Shown here piece after piece: positions 18,764 to 26,687 of a stretch of DNA of 64,000 bases. Position 1 is the first letter of the stretch. Each line of letters begins with the position of its first letter. Made by a program: the position numbers and the translations under genes. The DNA lies in NCBI RefSeq assembly GCF_009026145.1, contig NZ_WBUE01000002.1, positions 243,060-307,059 on the forward strand. Reading direction: 5' to 3'. The DNA is from Hyphomicrobium sp. GTDB taxonomy: Bacteria > Pseudomonadota > Alphaproteobacteria > Rhizobiales > Hyphomicrobiaceae. The notes beneath the pieces were generated by a model that was not told where the DNA came from, searched no databases, and saw only the letters and a list, made by a program, of their open reading frames with translations.

Positions 18764-20380
18764 CTAGACCGGCACTTCGAGGATGCGGCCCTTGCTCTTG
18801 GCGCTCTTCAACCAGAGCGATATCAGCAGGCGCGTCACGGTAACGGCGGCGAATATCGACGTCAGAATACCGATGGTCAGTGTCACGGCGAAGCCGCGGA
18901 TCGGGCCCGAGCCGAGCCAGAACATGATCACCGCGGCAGCGAGCGTCGTCAGCTGGCTGTCGAGAATCGTGATCCAGGCGCGCTGGAAGCCCTGATCGAT
19001 GGCGGCGATTGGCGACTTGCCGCCACGCAGCTCCTCGCGGATGCGCTCGTAAATGAGCACGTTGGCGTCGACCGCCATGCCGATGGTCAGCACGAAGCCG
19101 GCGATGCCGGGGAGCGTCAGCGTGGTGCCCAGCACGGTCATCAACGCGACGATGAGGAAGCCGTGCACGATGAGGCCGGCGACCGCGAAGACGCCGAAGG
19201 TGCCGTAGGCGACGATGGTGAGGATGGCGGTGGAGAGACAGCCGACGAGGCCGGCCAGCTTGCCGGCCTCGATGGAGTCGGCGCCGAGCGAGGGGCCGAC
19301 CGTGCGCTCCTCGACGATGGTCAACTTGGTCGGCAGCGCGCCCGAGCGCAGCTGCACGGCGAGGGTGTTGGCGCTATCGACGGTGAAGTTGCCGGAGATC
19401 TGTCCCGAGCCGCCGAGAATAGGCTCGCGGATGACCGGCGCCGACAACACCTTGTTGTCGAGCACGATGGCGAATGGCGAGCCGACATTGTCCTTGGTGA
19501 AGCTGCCGAACTTGCGGGCGCCCGACTGATTGAAGCGGAAGGAGATGATCGGCTCGTTGGTGCGCGAGTCGAACCCAGGCTGCGCGTCGACCAGATCCTC
19601 ACCCGAGACGACGGGGGTTTCCTGCAAGAGGTAGCTGCGCTCCCCCTCGCCTTCCGCCGACGGATACACCTTGTAGCCGACCGGCGTGCGCGTCTGCTTG
19701 GCCTCCTCCGCCGAGATGTCGGGATGCACGGCGTGGAAGGTCAGCTTGGCCGTCTGGCCGATGAGATCCTTGAGCTGCTTGGTGTCCTGCAGGCCGGGGA
19801 ACTGCACCAGGATGCGGTCGGAGCCCTGGCGGACGACGGTGGATTCGGCCGTGCCCATCGCGTTGACGCGCCGGTTGACCGTTTCAATCGCTGCGCTCGC
19901 CGCATTCGACACGCGCTGGCGCATGCCCTGCTCCGTCGGCGCCAACGTAATCGTGTCGCCCGTAGCGGTGACGGTGAGGTCGTTGCCGCCCGAGCCGAGG
20001 ATGGCGTTGCCGATCGGCTGGATGAGCTTGTTGAGCGCCGTCGTGGCTTTCTCCATGTCCTCGGGCTTGTTGATCTTCACCTGCACCGCGTTGCCGACGA
20101 CGCCGAGACCGGTGAAGCCGACCTTGGCCTCGCGCAGCTGCTTGCGCGTGTCATCGCGCAGCGTATGGAGCCAGTCCTTCTCCAGCTCCTTGGTGTCCAT
20201 GGCCAACAGCAGGTGCGCACCGCCTTGCAGATCGAGTCCGAGAGGGAGCTGCCTGTGCGGCATCCAGCTTGGCCAGCTGTCGACCGTCTCCTTCGAGAAG
20301 AAGTTCGGCAGCGCGAAGATGACGCCCGCCAGACAGGTCAGGACGATGGCGATGATCTTCCAGCGTTCGAAGTGCAGCAT
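18764..20380 (-). CDS. secD: Protein translocase subunit SecD
   Basis: The 538-aa SecD has an N-terminal membrane segment, then LPLGLDLQGGAHLLLAMD, the large periplasmic P1 domain, and a C-terminal six-segment membrane block. The DANVLIYERIREELR motif carries the Asp linked to proton transfer. With SecF and YajC it forms the accessory complex of SecYEG. Length and order are normal; yajC lies 47 bp upstream. Confidence 0.97.
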   Translation of the reverse strand: MLHFERWKIIAIVLTCLAGVIFALPNFFSKETVDSWPSWMPHRQLPLGLDLQGGAHLLLAMDTKELEKDWLHTLRDDTRKQLREAKVGFTGLGVVGNAVQVKINKPEDMEKATTALNKLIQPIGNAILGSGGNDLTVTATGDTITLAPTEQGMRQRVSNAASAAIETVNRRVNAMGTAESTVVRQGSDRILVQFPGLQDTKQLKDLIGQTAKLTFHAVHPDISAEEAKQTRTPVGYKVYPSAEGEGERSYLLQETPVVSGEDLVDAQPGFDSRTNEPIISFRFNQSGARKFGSFTKDNVGSPFAIVLDNKVLSAPVIREPILGGSGQISGNFTVDSANTLAVQLRSGALPTKLTIVEERTVGPSLGADSIEAGKLAGLVGCLSTAILTIVAYGTFGVFAVAGLIVHGFLIVALMTVLGTTLTLPGIAGFVLTIGMAVDANVLIYERIREELRGGKSPIAAIDQGFQRAWITILDSQLTTLAAAVIMFWLGSGPIRGFAVTLTIGILTSIFAAVTVTRLLISLWLKSAKSKGRILEVPV

Positions 20381-20427
20381 CTGTCAACCGATCCCGTTTG
20401 CGGTTTGCCGTAAGAGGCCGGAGTGCC

Positions 20428-20760
20428 TCATGTCGTCTCTTTCACCGCTTCGCCCTTGCCGCGCACATCCATAAGGGTCGACTTCAAGACCCGCACGCGC
20501 ATCGTATCGGAAAGCTCGACCTCCACCTCGTCGGAGGTGTCGGAGGCCTTCGTCACCTTGCCGATGAATCCGCCCGAAGTAATGACGGTGTCGCCGCGGC
20601 GCACCTGATTGACCATCTCGCGGTGCGCCTTGGAGCGCTGCTGCTGCGGGCGGATGACCAGAAAATAGAAGATCACGATCATGACCAGCATGGGGATGAG
20701 CAGCCCGGTAAACGGGTCGCTGCCGCCCGGAGCCTGGGCAAATGCTGGCGTGATGAACAT
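20428..20760 (-). CDS. yajC: Sec translocon accessory protein YajC
   Basis: The 110-aa YajC has a single membrane segment (FTGLLIPMLVMIVIFYFLVIRPQQQR) ending in the typical RPQQ sequence. A cytoplasmic SH3-like part follows with RRGDTVITSGGFIGKV. It is the first gene of the yajC-secD-secF set; its promoter should lie in the repeat-containing gap upstream. Confidence 0.95.
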   Translation of the reverse strand: MFITPAFAQAPGGSDPFTGLLIPMLVMIVIFYFLVIRPQQQRSKAHREMVNQVRRGDTVITSGGFIGKVTKASDTSDEVEVELSDTMRVRVLKSTLMDVRGKGEAVKETT

Positions 20761-20924
20761 GCTTCCGTCCCCTTGCGGATGTTGGGCAACAGCGGGCTAG
20801 GTCTGCGCGAGCGCAGCCATGCGCGTCGGCTCTGCTTGAAAAGTGCCGTGACTATAGTGTTCGGCGGCGCCTTTGCAACAGATAGGCCGATGGTGCGATG
20901 CCACACAATTGGGGTGACTTCGCG

Positions 20925-20999
20925 CTAGTGTCCTGATCGCGAAATTCGTCACCTTATGCCGCAGATGTAGAACGAATTTCGCGATCTGAAGGACACTAG
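20925..20999. repeat. Inverted repeat element, copy 1
   Basis: A 75-bp imperfect palindrome starts with CTAGTGTCC and ends with GGACACTAG. The inner arms GATCGCGAAATTCGT and ACGAATTTCGCGATC are perfectly complementary. The loop contains GCCGCAGATG. It is followed 13 bp later by a diverged second copy. Confidence 0.85.
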
Positions 21000-21012
21000 C
21001 CTAAACTATTAG

Positions 21013-21091
21013 CTAGTGTGATTCAGATCGAGAAGTTCGCTTCTCGACCCAGCCGCAGATGGTGTGGCGAACTTCTCGATCATCACACTAG
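21013..21091. repeat. Inverted repeat element, copy 2
   Basis: A 79-bp imperfect palindrome with outer arms CTAGTGTGAT / ATCACACTAG and inner arms GATCGAGAAGTTCGC / GCGAACTTCTCGATC. Arms and loop (again with GCCGCAGATG) match copy 1 with compensatory changes, so the two are homologous elements that kept their pairing. Confidence 0.85.
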
Positions 21092-21153
21092 CCGGCGCTA
21101 TAGAAGCAGCCGCCCTGCTACGGCAAGCAAAAAGCGCCGTGCAGCCATGGTAC

Positions 21154-22050
21154 ATGAACCGAATGATGAACGACGAAGCCGCCCTGACGCAGCGCCTGGA
21201 GCGCCTCGCCGCCGCCCTCGAGCGGCTGGCTCCGCGGCCGCCGTCTCCGGCAGACTTCGAGGCGGCCGAAGCGTTCGTCTGGCACGCCGACGAAGAGCGC
21301 TTCGAGCCGGTGACCCAGGTCAACCGCGTGCCGTTGAGACTGCTCAAAGGCCTTGCCGGCGTCGTCCCACAGCTTACCGAGAACACCAAGCAGTTCGCCA
21401 GCCGGCTGCCGGCCAACAACGCCCTCCTGTGGGGGGCCCGCGGCATGGGCAAGTCATCGCTCGTCAAGGCCGTGCATGCCGACGTGCGCGCCCGCCTCGC
21501 CAAGGAGCTGCGCGCCACCGGCGCCGACCTGAAGCTGGTCGAGATCCACCGCGAGGACATCGCCTCGCTGCCCCGCTGTCTGGCGGCGATGCGCACGAGC
21601 CCGCATCGCTTCATCGTCTTCTGCGACGACCTTTCCTTCGACAAGGACGACACGAGCTACAAATCGCTGAAGGCGGTCCTGGAGGGCGGCATCGAGGGGC
21701 GGCCGGAGAACGTCATCTTCTATGCCACCTCCAACCGGCGCCACCTGATGCCGCGGGAGATGGTCGAGAACGAACGCTCGACCGCCATCAACCCATCCGA
21801 GGCGGTGGAGGAGAAGGTGTCCCTGTCTGACCGCTTCGGCCTATGGCTCGGCTTTCACAACTGCAGCCAGGACGACTACCTCGACATGGTGCGTGGCTAT
21901 GCGGCGCACTACAAGCTCAAGGTCGGCGACGATCAGCTCGTGCGTGAGGCGCTGGAGTGGAGCATCACCCGCGGCGCGCGCTCGGGGCGCGTCGCCTGGC
22001 AGTTCACGCAGCACCTGGCGGGCAAGCTCGGTAAGCGCCTCGAGACGTAG
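21154..22050 (+). CDS. DUF815 family AAA-type ATPase
   Basis: Starting at ATG 21154 (MNRMMNDEAAL) the product is 298 aa. It has a helical N-terminus with LERLAAALERLAPRPP, then a Walker A motif LLWGARGMGKSSLV (about residue 95), a Walker B-like IVFCDDLSFD (about 155), and sensor-like FYATSNRRHLMPR. DRFGLWLGFHNCSQDDYL and the C-terminal RSGRVAWQF match DUF815. The open frame begins earlier at 21064, but that part lies inside the repeat element. The role of DUF815 ATPases is not established. Confidence 0.9.
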   Translation: MNRMMNDEAALTQRLERLAAALERLAPRPPSPADFEAAEAFVWHADEERFEPVTQVNRVPLRLLKGLAGVVPQLTENTKQFASRLPANNALLWGARGMGKSSLVKAVHADVRARLAKELRATGADLKLVEIHREDIASLPRCLAAMRTSPHRFIVFCDDLSFDKDDTSYKSLKAVLEGGIEGRPENVIFYATSNRRHLMPREMVENERSTAINPSEAVEEKVSLSDRFGLWLGFHNCSQDDYLDMVRGYAAHYKLKVGDDQLVREALEWSITRGARSGRVAWQFTQHLAGKLGKRLET

Positions 22051-22147
22051 CGCAGCAAGTCTCGTCCGCTCTCCAACAGAGGTGCGCTTGACAGGCTCCG
22101 TCGTAAGGGCTTGCGTGACCTCCAACTAGAATGGGGAGAATTTTCTA

Positions 22148-22504
22148 ATGCGCACGCCATTCACTCGCGCCGCGGCTGTCTTGATCCTTGCACTTGTCGG
22201 CGCCGGGACGGCACGCGCCGATGATCCACCCTTCGTCGGCACGTGGTCGCTCGATCCCGCCCACTGCGGCGCCGGTCAGGAGAGCGAGAACGCGCCGCTT
22301 GTCGTCACGAAGGAGCGTTACGACCAGCACGAAAGCCACTGCAGCTTCAAGTCGGTCGAGGAGAGGGACGGCGACTGGAAGATCGCCTCCGAGTGCACGG
22401 TCGAAGGCAGCGCCATGCCTTACGACTTCCTGCTGACGGTATCGGGCGACACGCTCACCTTCACCGATAGCGGCGGTCCGCGCGACTTTCTGCGCTGCAA
22501 GTGA
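22148..22504 (+). CDS. Small secreted protein, unknown function
   Basis: The 118-aa precursor has a signal peptide (MRTPFTRAAAVLILALVGAGTARA). The mature beta-rich domain is of about 94 aa with FVGTWSLDPAHC, CSFKSVEERDGDWKIASEC and FLLTVSGDTLTFTD, plus four Cys. The W-x-L-D-P and D-G-D-W-K-I pattern resembles small lipocalin-like periplasmic domains, but no family can be named. An AATGGGGAGAA sequence upstream could serve as ribosome-binding site. Confidence 0.75.
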   Translation: MRTPFTRAAAVLILALVGAGTARADDPPFVGTWSLDPAHCGAGQESENAPLVVTKERYDQHESHCSFKSVEERDGDWKIASECTVEGSAMPYDFLLTVSGDTLTFTDSGGPRDFLRCK

Positions 22505-22636
22505 CCGGCGGCCGCTCTCCTCGCCTCCTTTGACTCCGGCGCCGCCAGGTATTTGCGCTAAATGCGCATAACGCGGCTTACGGCGTCTTTTCATTCCTCT
22601 GCTTGTGTCGGCCTGCGCCAGCAGCCGAGGTACACC

Positions 22637-22924
22637 ATGCCGCAGAAATCAGAGAAGTGGTCGAAAGAGGTCACGGAGCACGACCATCCGTTCGCGCTCC
22701 CACCGGGCATCTTCAAGTCGGCGGACCCGGACGTCATCGCCGCCGCCCTGCAGCATTCGGCCGAGGATCCCAAGCGGGGCTCGGACGATCCCTATCGCAC
22801 CGCCATGTCGATGCTCGATTTCTACATCAACCGCGCCGGCCAGAACCTGTCCGACAGCGACCGTGCGGCGCTCGACAAGGCCAAGACGGCGTTGCGCAAG
22901 CGCTTCGGCAAGAGCGCCAGCTGA
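22637..22924 (+). CDS. DUF3175 domain protein
   Basis: The 95-aa protein starts at ATG 22637 behind GAGG. It reads KWSKEVTEHDHPFALPPGIFKSADPDVIAAALQHSAE near its N-terminus, then SAMSMLDFYINRAGQNL-like sequence and a basic C-terminus with LRKRFGK. This is the DUF3175 pattern. It is probably a small cytoplasmic helical protein; the function is unknown. It is convergent with the bactofilin gene (22 bp apart). Confidence 0.85.
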   Translation: MPQKSEKWSKEVTEHDHPFALPPGIFKSADPDVIAAALQHSAEDPKRGSDDPYRTAMSMLDFYINRAGQNLSDSDRAALDKAKTALRKRFGKSAS

Positions 22925-22946
22925 CGTCCACAGCACTCTTCGATGC

Positions 22947-23609
22947 TCACGACCTGACCGCCACGTTGACGGTCTGCGCCGCGCCAGAGGTGGCGCCGGC
23001 GCGATCGGCGACGACGACGGCGAAGCTCGCCCGCGGCTCGTCGGTGCCGTCGTGGCGGAACAGCACCGTGCCCTGCTCGAGGTCGGCCTGCGTGAAGGCG
23101 TCGACAGGGCGCGCGGGATCGGTGGCCAGCGTGACGAAGCCGTTCCTCACCTGCGAGACCGTGAACGTGAGTTGCTCGGCGGCATCGTCGGGGTCGAGAG
23201 CGGAAAGATCCTGCAGCGTGATGCGCACCGCCTTCCCCTTGTCGACCGCTAGATCGAGGTCGCCGGAGATCGACGGGGGAACGTTGCGCATCTCGGCGGT
23301 GAGCATGCCGCCCATCTCCATGGCGAGCTTGCCGTACTTGACGTTGCCGGTGACTTCGCCGGTGCCGCGGATGCTGATCAGCTGACGCACGAAGATGTCG
23401 CCCTGCAGCGTGCCGCGAACGTCGGCGCTTTCCACCTTCACCTTGCCGAAGCAGCGTCCGCCCGGCTGCACGATGAGCTGATCGCCAGCGATATCGCCCT
23501 CGACGTAGCCGAACACCTCGATGCGTCCGCCATTGCGGATCTCACCTTTGAGGAAGGTATCTTCTCTGATGATAAGAACGCGAGACTTGTCTTCCACTGG
23601 CCGACCCAT
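22947..23609 (-). CDS. Bactofilin domain fused to a CSPG/cadherin-like domain
   Basis: The 220-aa protein begins with a bactofilin (DUF583) beta-helix at about residues 10-110 (GEIRNGGRIEVFGYVEGDI, then LIVQPGGRCFGKVKVESADVRGTLQGDIFV, GTGEVTGNVKYGKL). The C-terminal 95 residues read ITLQDLSALDPDDAAEQLTF, VRNGFVTLAT, FTQADLEQGTVLFRHDGTDEP and SFAVVVADRAG, the pattern of CSPG/NG2-type (cadherin-like) repeats normally found in extracellular proteins. No signal peptide is present. Bactofilins polymerise into cytoskeletal scaffolds; the second domain may be a partner-binding module. The ATG at 23609 is preferred over the TTG two codons upstream. Confidence 0.82.
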   Translation of the reverse strand: MGRPVEDKSRVLIIREDTFLKGEIRNGGRIEVFGYVEGDIAGDQLIVQPGGRCFGKVKVESADVRGTLQGDIFVRQLISIRGTGEVTGNVKYGKLAMEMGGMLTAEMRNVPPSISGDLDLAVDKGKAVRITLQDLSALDPDDAAEQLTFTVSQVRNGFVTLATDPARPVDAFTQADLEQGTVLFRHDGTDEPRASFAVVVADRAGATSGAAQTVNVAVRS

Positions 23610-23838
23610 GTCCAAGCGAATGCGCCGCTACTGGTGCCCACGAATAAGCCAGCACGGTGACAGATCCGAGTGCGAACGATCCACGAGGTAAATGGGGCAA
23701 GATCAGCCGTTTCGCGCCCGCAACAATGTGGACACACCTGGCGCATAATCCACAGGACGCGGAGCTTCGATGCCTTGAGAATGACCACCACTGGGCGCAG
23801 CCTACGGCCGCTATCCAAGTTTCCTGCAGGGGGTTCCA

Positions 23839-24132
23839 ATGTCCAAACTGGTGCGATCCGGAATTTCGGTGGCCGCCGTCGCCGCTCTCGTTGCCCTGGT
23901 CTCATCCGCCGCCTCGGCCGCGGAGCCCAAGGATTGCCGCAGCTTCAGAGCCGTCGGAAGCGGCCTCAATGAGAGCATCGCCTCGCTGATGGCGACGCAA
24001 GGCGCCGTCAATCTGGCGGAAAACCGCGGCTATACTGTGCAGGGCGAGGCCAAGCTCGTCTCGTGCACCTCGGCCGGCATTTTCGGCACCGAGTGCGCCG
24101 CGACCTCGTACGCCTGCAAGTTGCCTCACTGA
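23839..24132 (+). CDS. Small secreted protein, unknown function
   Basis: The 97-aa precursor has a clear signal peptide (ISVAAVAALVALVSSAASA, cleavage after ASA). The mature part is of about 70 aa with four Cys (KDCRSF, VSCTSAG, TECAATSYACKL). It looks like a small disulfide-stabilised periplasmic protein with no named family. A terminator hairpin follows at 24160-24188. Confidence 0.72.
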   Translation: MSKLVRSGISVAAVAALVALVSSAASAAEPKDCRSFRAVGSGLNESIASLMATQGAVNLAENRGYTVQGEAKLVSCTSAGIFGTECAATSYACKLPH

Positions 24133-24159
24133 GGCGCCTACCTGCACTTGAGCATGCGT

Positions 24160-24188
24160 CGCGCCCCACGAAGGCGCGGCGCCTTTTT
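24160..24188 (+). terminator. Rho-independent terminator
   Basis: CGCGCC and GGCGCG form a stem around a 7-base loop, then GCGCC and a run of five T (24184-24188), 27 bp after the stop codon at 24132. Confidence 0.75.
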
Positions 24189-24344
24189 GTGCGCGCTATC
24201 GTATTTCCAACCAGCATGCCACTTCGCGAATCACAGCTTTGCGCGTTGTCTAGTGCCGAATAACTATTGCCAACAAAAAACCTCTTGATTGTTGCAATGT
24301 CGCCACATACTCTTCTTGCGTAAGTATCGAGCACCGCCGCCGCC

Positions 24345-25031
24345 ATGCTCACGCTTTTGGATCCCCCGAGTTTAAAGTCGCGTACCAGCTCCGCGGACGT
24401 CGTGACGGACGCCGGCTACCGCCGGCTGGTCGCGGGCGAGTTTCTGTTTCGCGAGGGCGATCAGCGCAGCCACGTGTACCGCGTCGAGAAGGGCTCCATC
24501 TGCCTTTTCAAGGAGCGCCTCGACGGCTCTCGGGACGTCATCGAGTTCGCCTTTCCGGGCGACCTCGTTGGTCTCGGATATCTCGACAGCCACGTTTCCA
24601 GCGCCCAGGCAACCATGGAGACAGCGCTCAGCTGCTTGCCGCACTCGGCGCTCGAGCCGGTGTTGGACAAGAGCCCGGGCAGCAAGTCGCGCCTTTCGGC
24701 GGCGATCGAGCGCGAGGTCGCCTTTCTCAAGGAGGCGCAGGTCCACACCGGCCAGTCGAAGGCGCTCGAGCGCATTGCCGCCCTGCTCGTCACGCTCGCG
24801 CGTTGCAACGCCTACGAAGGTCGCGATCCAGCGATCATCGCCGATTCGCTGAGCTGCGGTGTCGTAGCCGGCTACCTCAACATGAGCATCGATGAGCTCG
24901 CAGGCGCCCTGAAGGAGCTCGAGTCGCGCGACCTCGTGGAAGCCTCGACGAAGGGCCTGCGGCTCAAGAACCTCGATATGCTCGAGCACCTGGCTGACGC
25001 TGGCGGACGCAACGCCACCGGCGCGTTATAG
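24345..25031 (+). CDS. Crp/Fnr-family transcriptional regulator
   Basis: The 228-aa protein has a cyclic-nucleotide-binding-type domain at about residues 25-130 (FLFREGDQRSHVYRVEKGSICLF, then FAFPGDLVGLGYL), a long dimerisation helix and a C-terminal winged helix. The Arg-Ser/Thr pair that contacts cAMP phosphate is absent and there is no Fe-S Cys cluster at the N-terminus, so the signal is not obvious. The recognition helix reads MSIDELAGALKELESRDLV rather than the usual E..SR pattern, so the binding site probably differs from the FNR or CRP box. It is 32 bp upstream of a thioesterase. Confidence 0.9.
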   Translation: MLTLLDPPSLKSRTSSADVVTDAGYRRLVAGEFLFREGDQRSHVYRVEKGSICLFKERLDGSRDVIEFAFPGDLVGLGYLDSHVSSAQATMETALSCLPHSALEPVLDKSPGSKSRLSAAIEREVAFLKEAQVHTGQSKALERIAALLVTLARCNAYEGRDPAIIADSLSCGVVAGYLNMSIDELAGALKELESRDLVEASTKGLRLKNLDMLEHLADAGGRNATGAL

Positions 25032-25063
25032 TCGGAGCATCGGCTTCGACGGACGCGCATTTC

Positions 25064-25480
25064 ATGGACCCAACGCAGGACAACGCGGCGCGACTGCCGC
25101 CCGGGCGCATCGGCCGTGCGACGTCGACGGTGAGTGAGGCGCAGACGGCGCCGCGGCTCGGCAGCGGCCGGGCACCGGTATACGGCACCCCAGCCATGAT
25201 CGCGCTCATCGAGGCGGCGGCCGTCGCCTGCGTCGAAAGCGAGCTCGCCAAGGGGCAGGAAACGCTCGGCGTGCATGTCGATGTTGAGCATATCGCCGCC
25301 ACCCCTGTCGGCCTCACGGTCACGGCGACGGCAGAGCTGATCGAGCGCAACGGGCGCAAACTCCTGTTCAGTGTCGTCGTGCACGATGAGCGCGAGGTCA
25401 TTGGACGCGGCCGTCACACGCGCATCATCGTCGACAGCGCGCGCTTTCGTGCCAAGGCCGAAGCCAAGCGCAACGGCTGA
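25064..25480 (+). CDS. Thioesterase-family protein (FlK-like hotdog)
   Basis: The 138-aa protein has the hotdog fold pattern of fluoroacetyl-CoA thioesterase-like proteins: APVYGTPAMIALIEAAAVACVE with the catalytic Thr/Glu region, TLGVHVDVEHIAATPVG with the conserved His, then TVTATAELIERNGRKLLFSVVVHDE and IGRGRHTRIIVD. The family hydrolyses small acyl-CoAs. It probably shares a transcript with the Crp-like gene. Confidence 0.88.
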   Translation: MDPTQDNAARLPPGRIGRATSTVSEAQTAPRLGSGRAPVYGTPAMIALIEAAAVACVESELAKGQETLGVHVDVEHIAATPVGLTVTATAELIERNGRKLLFSVVVHDEREVIGRGRHTRIIVDSARFRAKAEAKRNG

Positions 25481-25629
25481 GCAGCAAGCCGCGCCCACCA
25501 CACCCGCCGCGAAATCGGCTTCGCCGCACGCAAAACATCCTGCAAACACCTTGCACGGAGCACGCAAATCTCCGCACAATGACGGGGAATCAAGCAATAA
25601 GCCTGCGAGGCAACCTCGGGGAGGTTTCG

Positions 25630-26604
25630 ATGCGCACGATTCTGACCAAGACCCTCATCGCCACCGCGGCGCTCTGCAGCCCACTCGCGCTCCACGTCGC
25701 CCAGGCGCAGCAAATGGGGCCGACGCCCGGCGGGGCACCGCAGCCGCAGTTGGAGGCCGCTCCCGCCCCGTCACCGCAGATGGGACCGGAGGCGCCGGCG
25801 GCGAAGCAGACCGAGTGTCCCGGTAATCCAAATCCGCTCGGCGTATCGCGCGTCGTGGAAATCGACACGACTGGCGGGCCCGGTTTCGGATTCCAGCACT
25901 ACAAGTCGTACGACTTCCTCAATCCGAAAGAGGTGGTGCTGACGTTCGACGATGGGCCGCTGCCCAACCGCACGACGGCAGTGCTCGCGGCGCTCAACGC
26001 CGAATGCACGAAGGCGATCTTCTTCTCGGTCGGCAAAGTCGCCGCTGGCTATCCGGAAATCCTGCGCGACGTCGCGAAGGCCGGTCACACGGTCGGTGCG
26101 CACACGATGCTGCACAAGGACCTCTCCAAGATGCCGTTCGAGGAGGCCAAGAGCGAGATCGAGAAATCGTTCAGCGTCATACACCGCGCCGTCGGTGGAC
26201 CCTCCGCTCCGTTCTTCCGCTTCCCGTTCCTGCGCCATTCGCCCGAGACCTTGAAGTATCTCGCCGATCGCAACGTCGCGGTGTTCTCCACCGACATCGA
26301 CAGCTTCGACTTCAAGGGCGGCAAACCGGCCGCGCTCGTGAAGCGCATCATGGCGTCGCTGCAAAAGCATGGTAAAGGCATCATCCTGATGCACGATATC
26401 CAGCCGCATACCGCAGCGGCGCTGCCCGAGCTGCTGAAGCAGCTTAAGGCTGGCGGCTACAAAGTGGTGCAGATGACGGCGAAAGCGCCTATCCAGACGC
26501 TGCCCGAGTACGACGAGCTAGTTCAGAAGGACATGCAGGGCATGCCGACGGCATTGTCCGACCGTCCGATGAATTCCGTCGTCAAGACGATCAGCGGTCA
26601 ATAA
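25630..26604 (+). CDS. Polysaccharide deacetylase family protein
   Basis: The 324-aa precursor starts at ATG 25630 behind GGGGAGG and has a signal peptide ending near AQA, then a Pro-rich linker. The NodB domain shows all five motifs: TFDDGP (metal Asp pair), HTMLH (metal His pair), RFPFLR, the STDIDSFDF region, and IILMHDIQPHT. Such carbohydrate esterase family 4 enzymes remove N- or O-acetyl groups from peptidoglycan or polysaccharide in the periplasm. The envelope genes downstream (EipA, L,D-transpeptidase) fit a cell-wall role. Confidence 0.92.
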   Translation: MRTILTKTLIATAALCSPLALHVAQAQQMGPTPGGAPQPQLEAAPAPSPQMGPEAPAAKQTECPGNPNPLGVSRVVEIDTTGGPGFGFQHYKSYDFLNPKEVVLTFDDGPLPNRTTAVLAALNAECTKAIFFSVGKVAAGYPEILRDVAKAGHTVGAHTMLHKDLSKMPFEEAKSEIEKSFSVIHRAVGGPSAPFFRFPFLRHSPETLKYLADRNVAVFSTDIDSFDFKGGKPAALVKRIMASLQKHGKGIILMHDIQPHTAAALPELLKQLKAGGYKVVQMTAKAPIQTLPEYDELVQKDMQGMPTALSDRPMNSVVKTISGQ

Positions 26605-26687
26605 TTAGCCACACCGCTTTGGTCGATCGCGCTCGGCGGCCCCGGCGTTATCCGGGATCTGCGCAACCGCGATAGGCTACAGCGCTC

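Larger units (their letters stand above)
20761..21153. other. Intergenic gap with two related hairpin repeats
   Basis: No gene is supported between yajC and the DUF815 ATPase, which are divergent. The gap holds both promoters and, at its centre, the two inverted repeats listed separately. Confidence 0.7.

Noticed and set aside
19163..20413. 416-codon plus-strand open frame opposite secD
   Set aside because: Antisense shadow of secD with no recognisable domain or ribosome-binding site.
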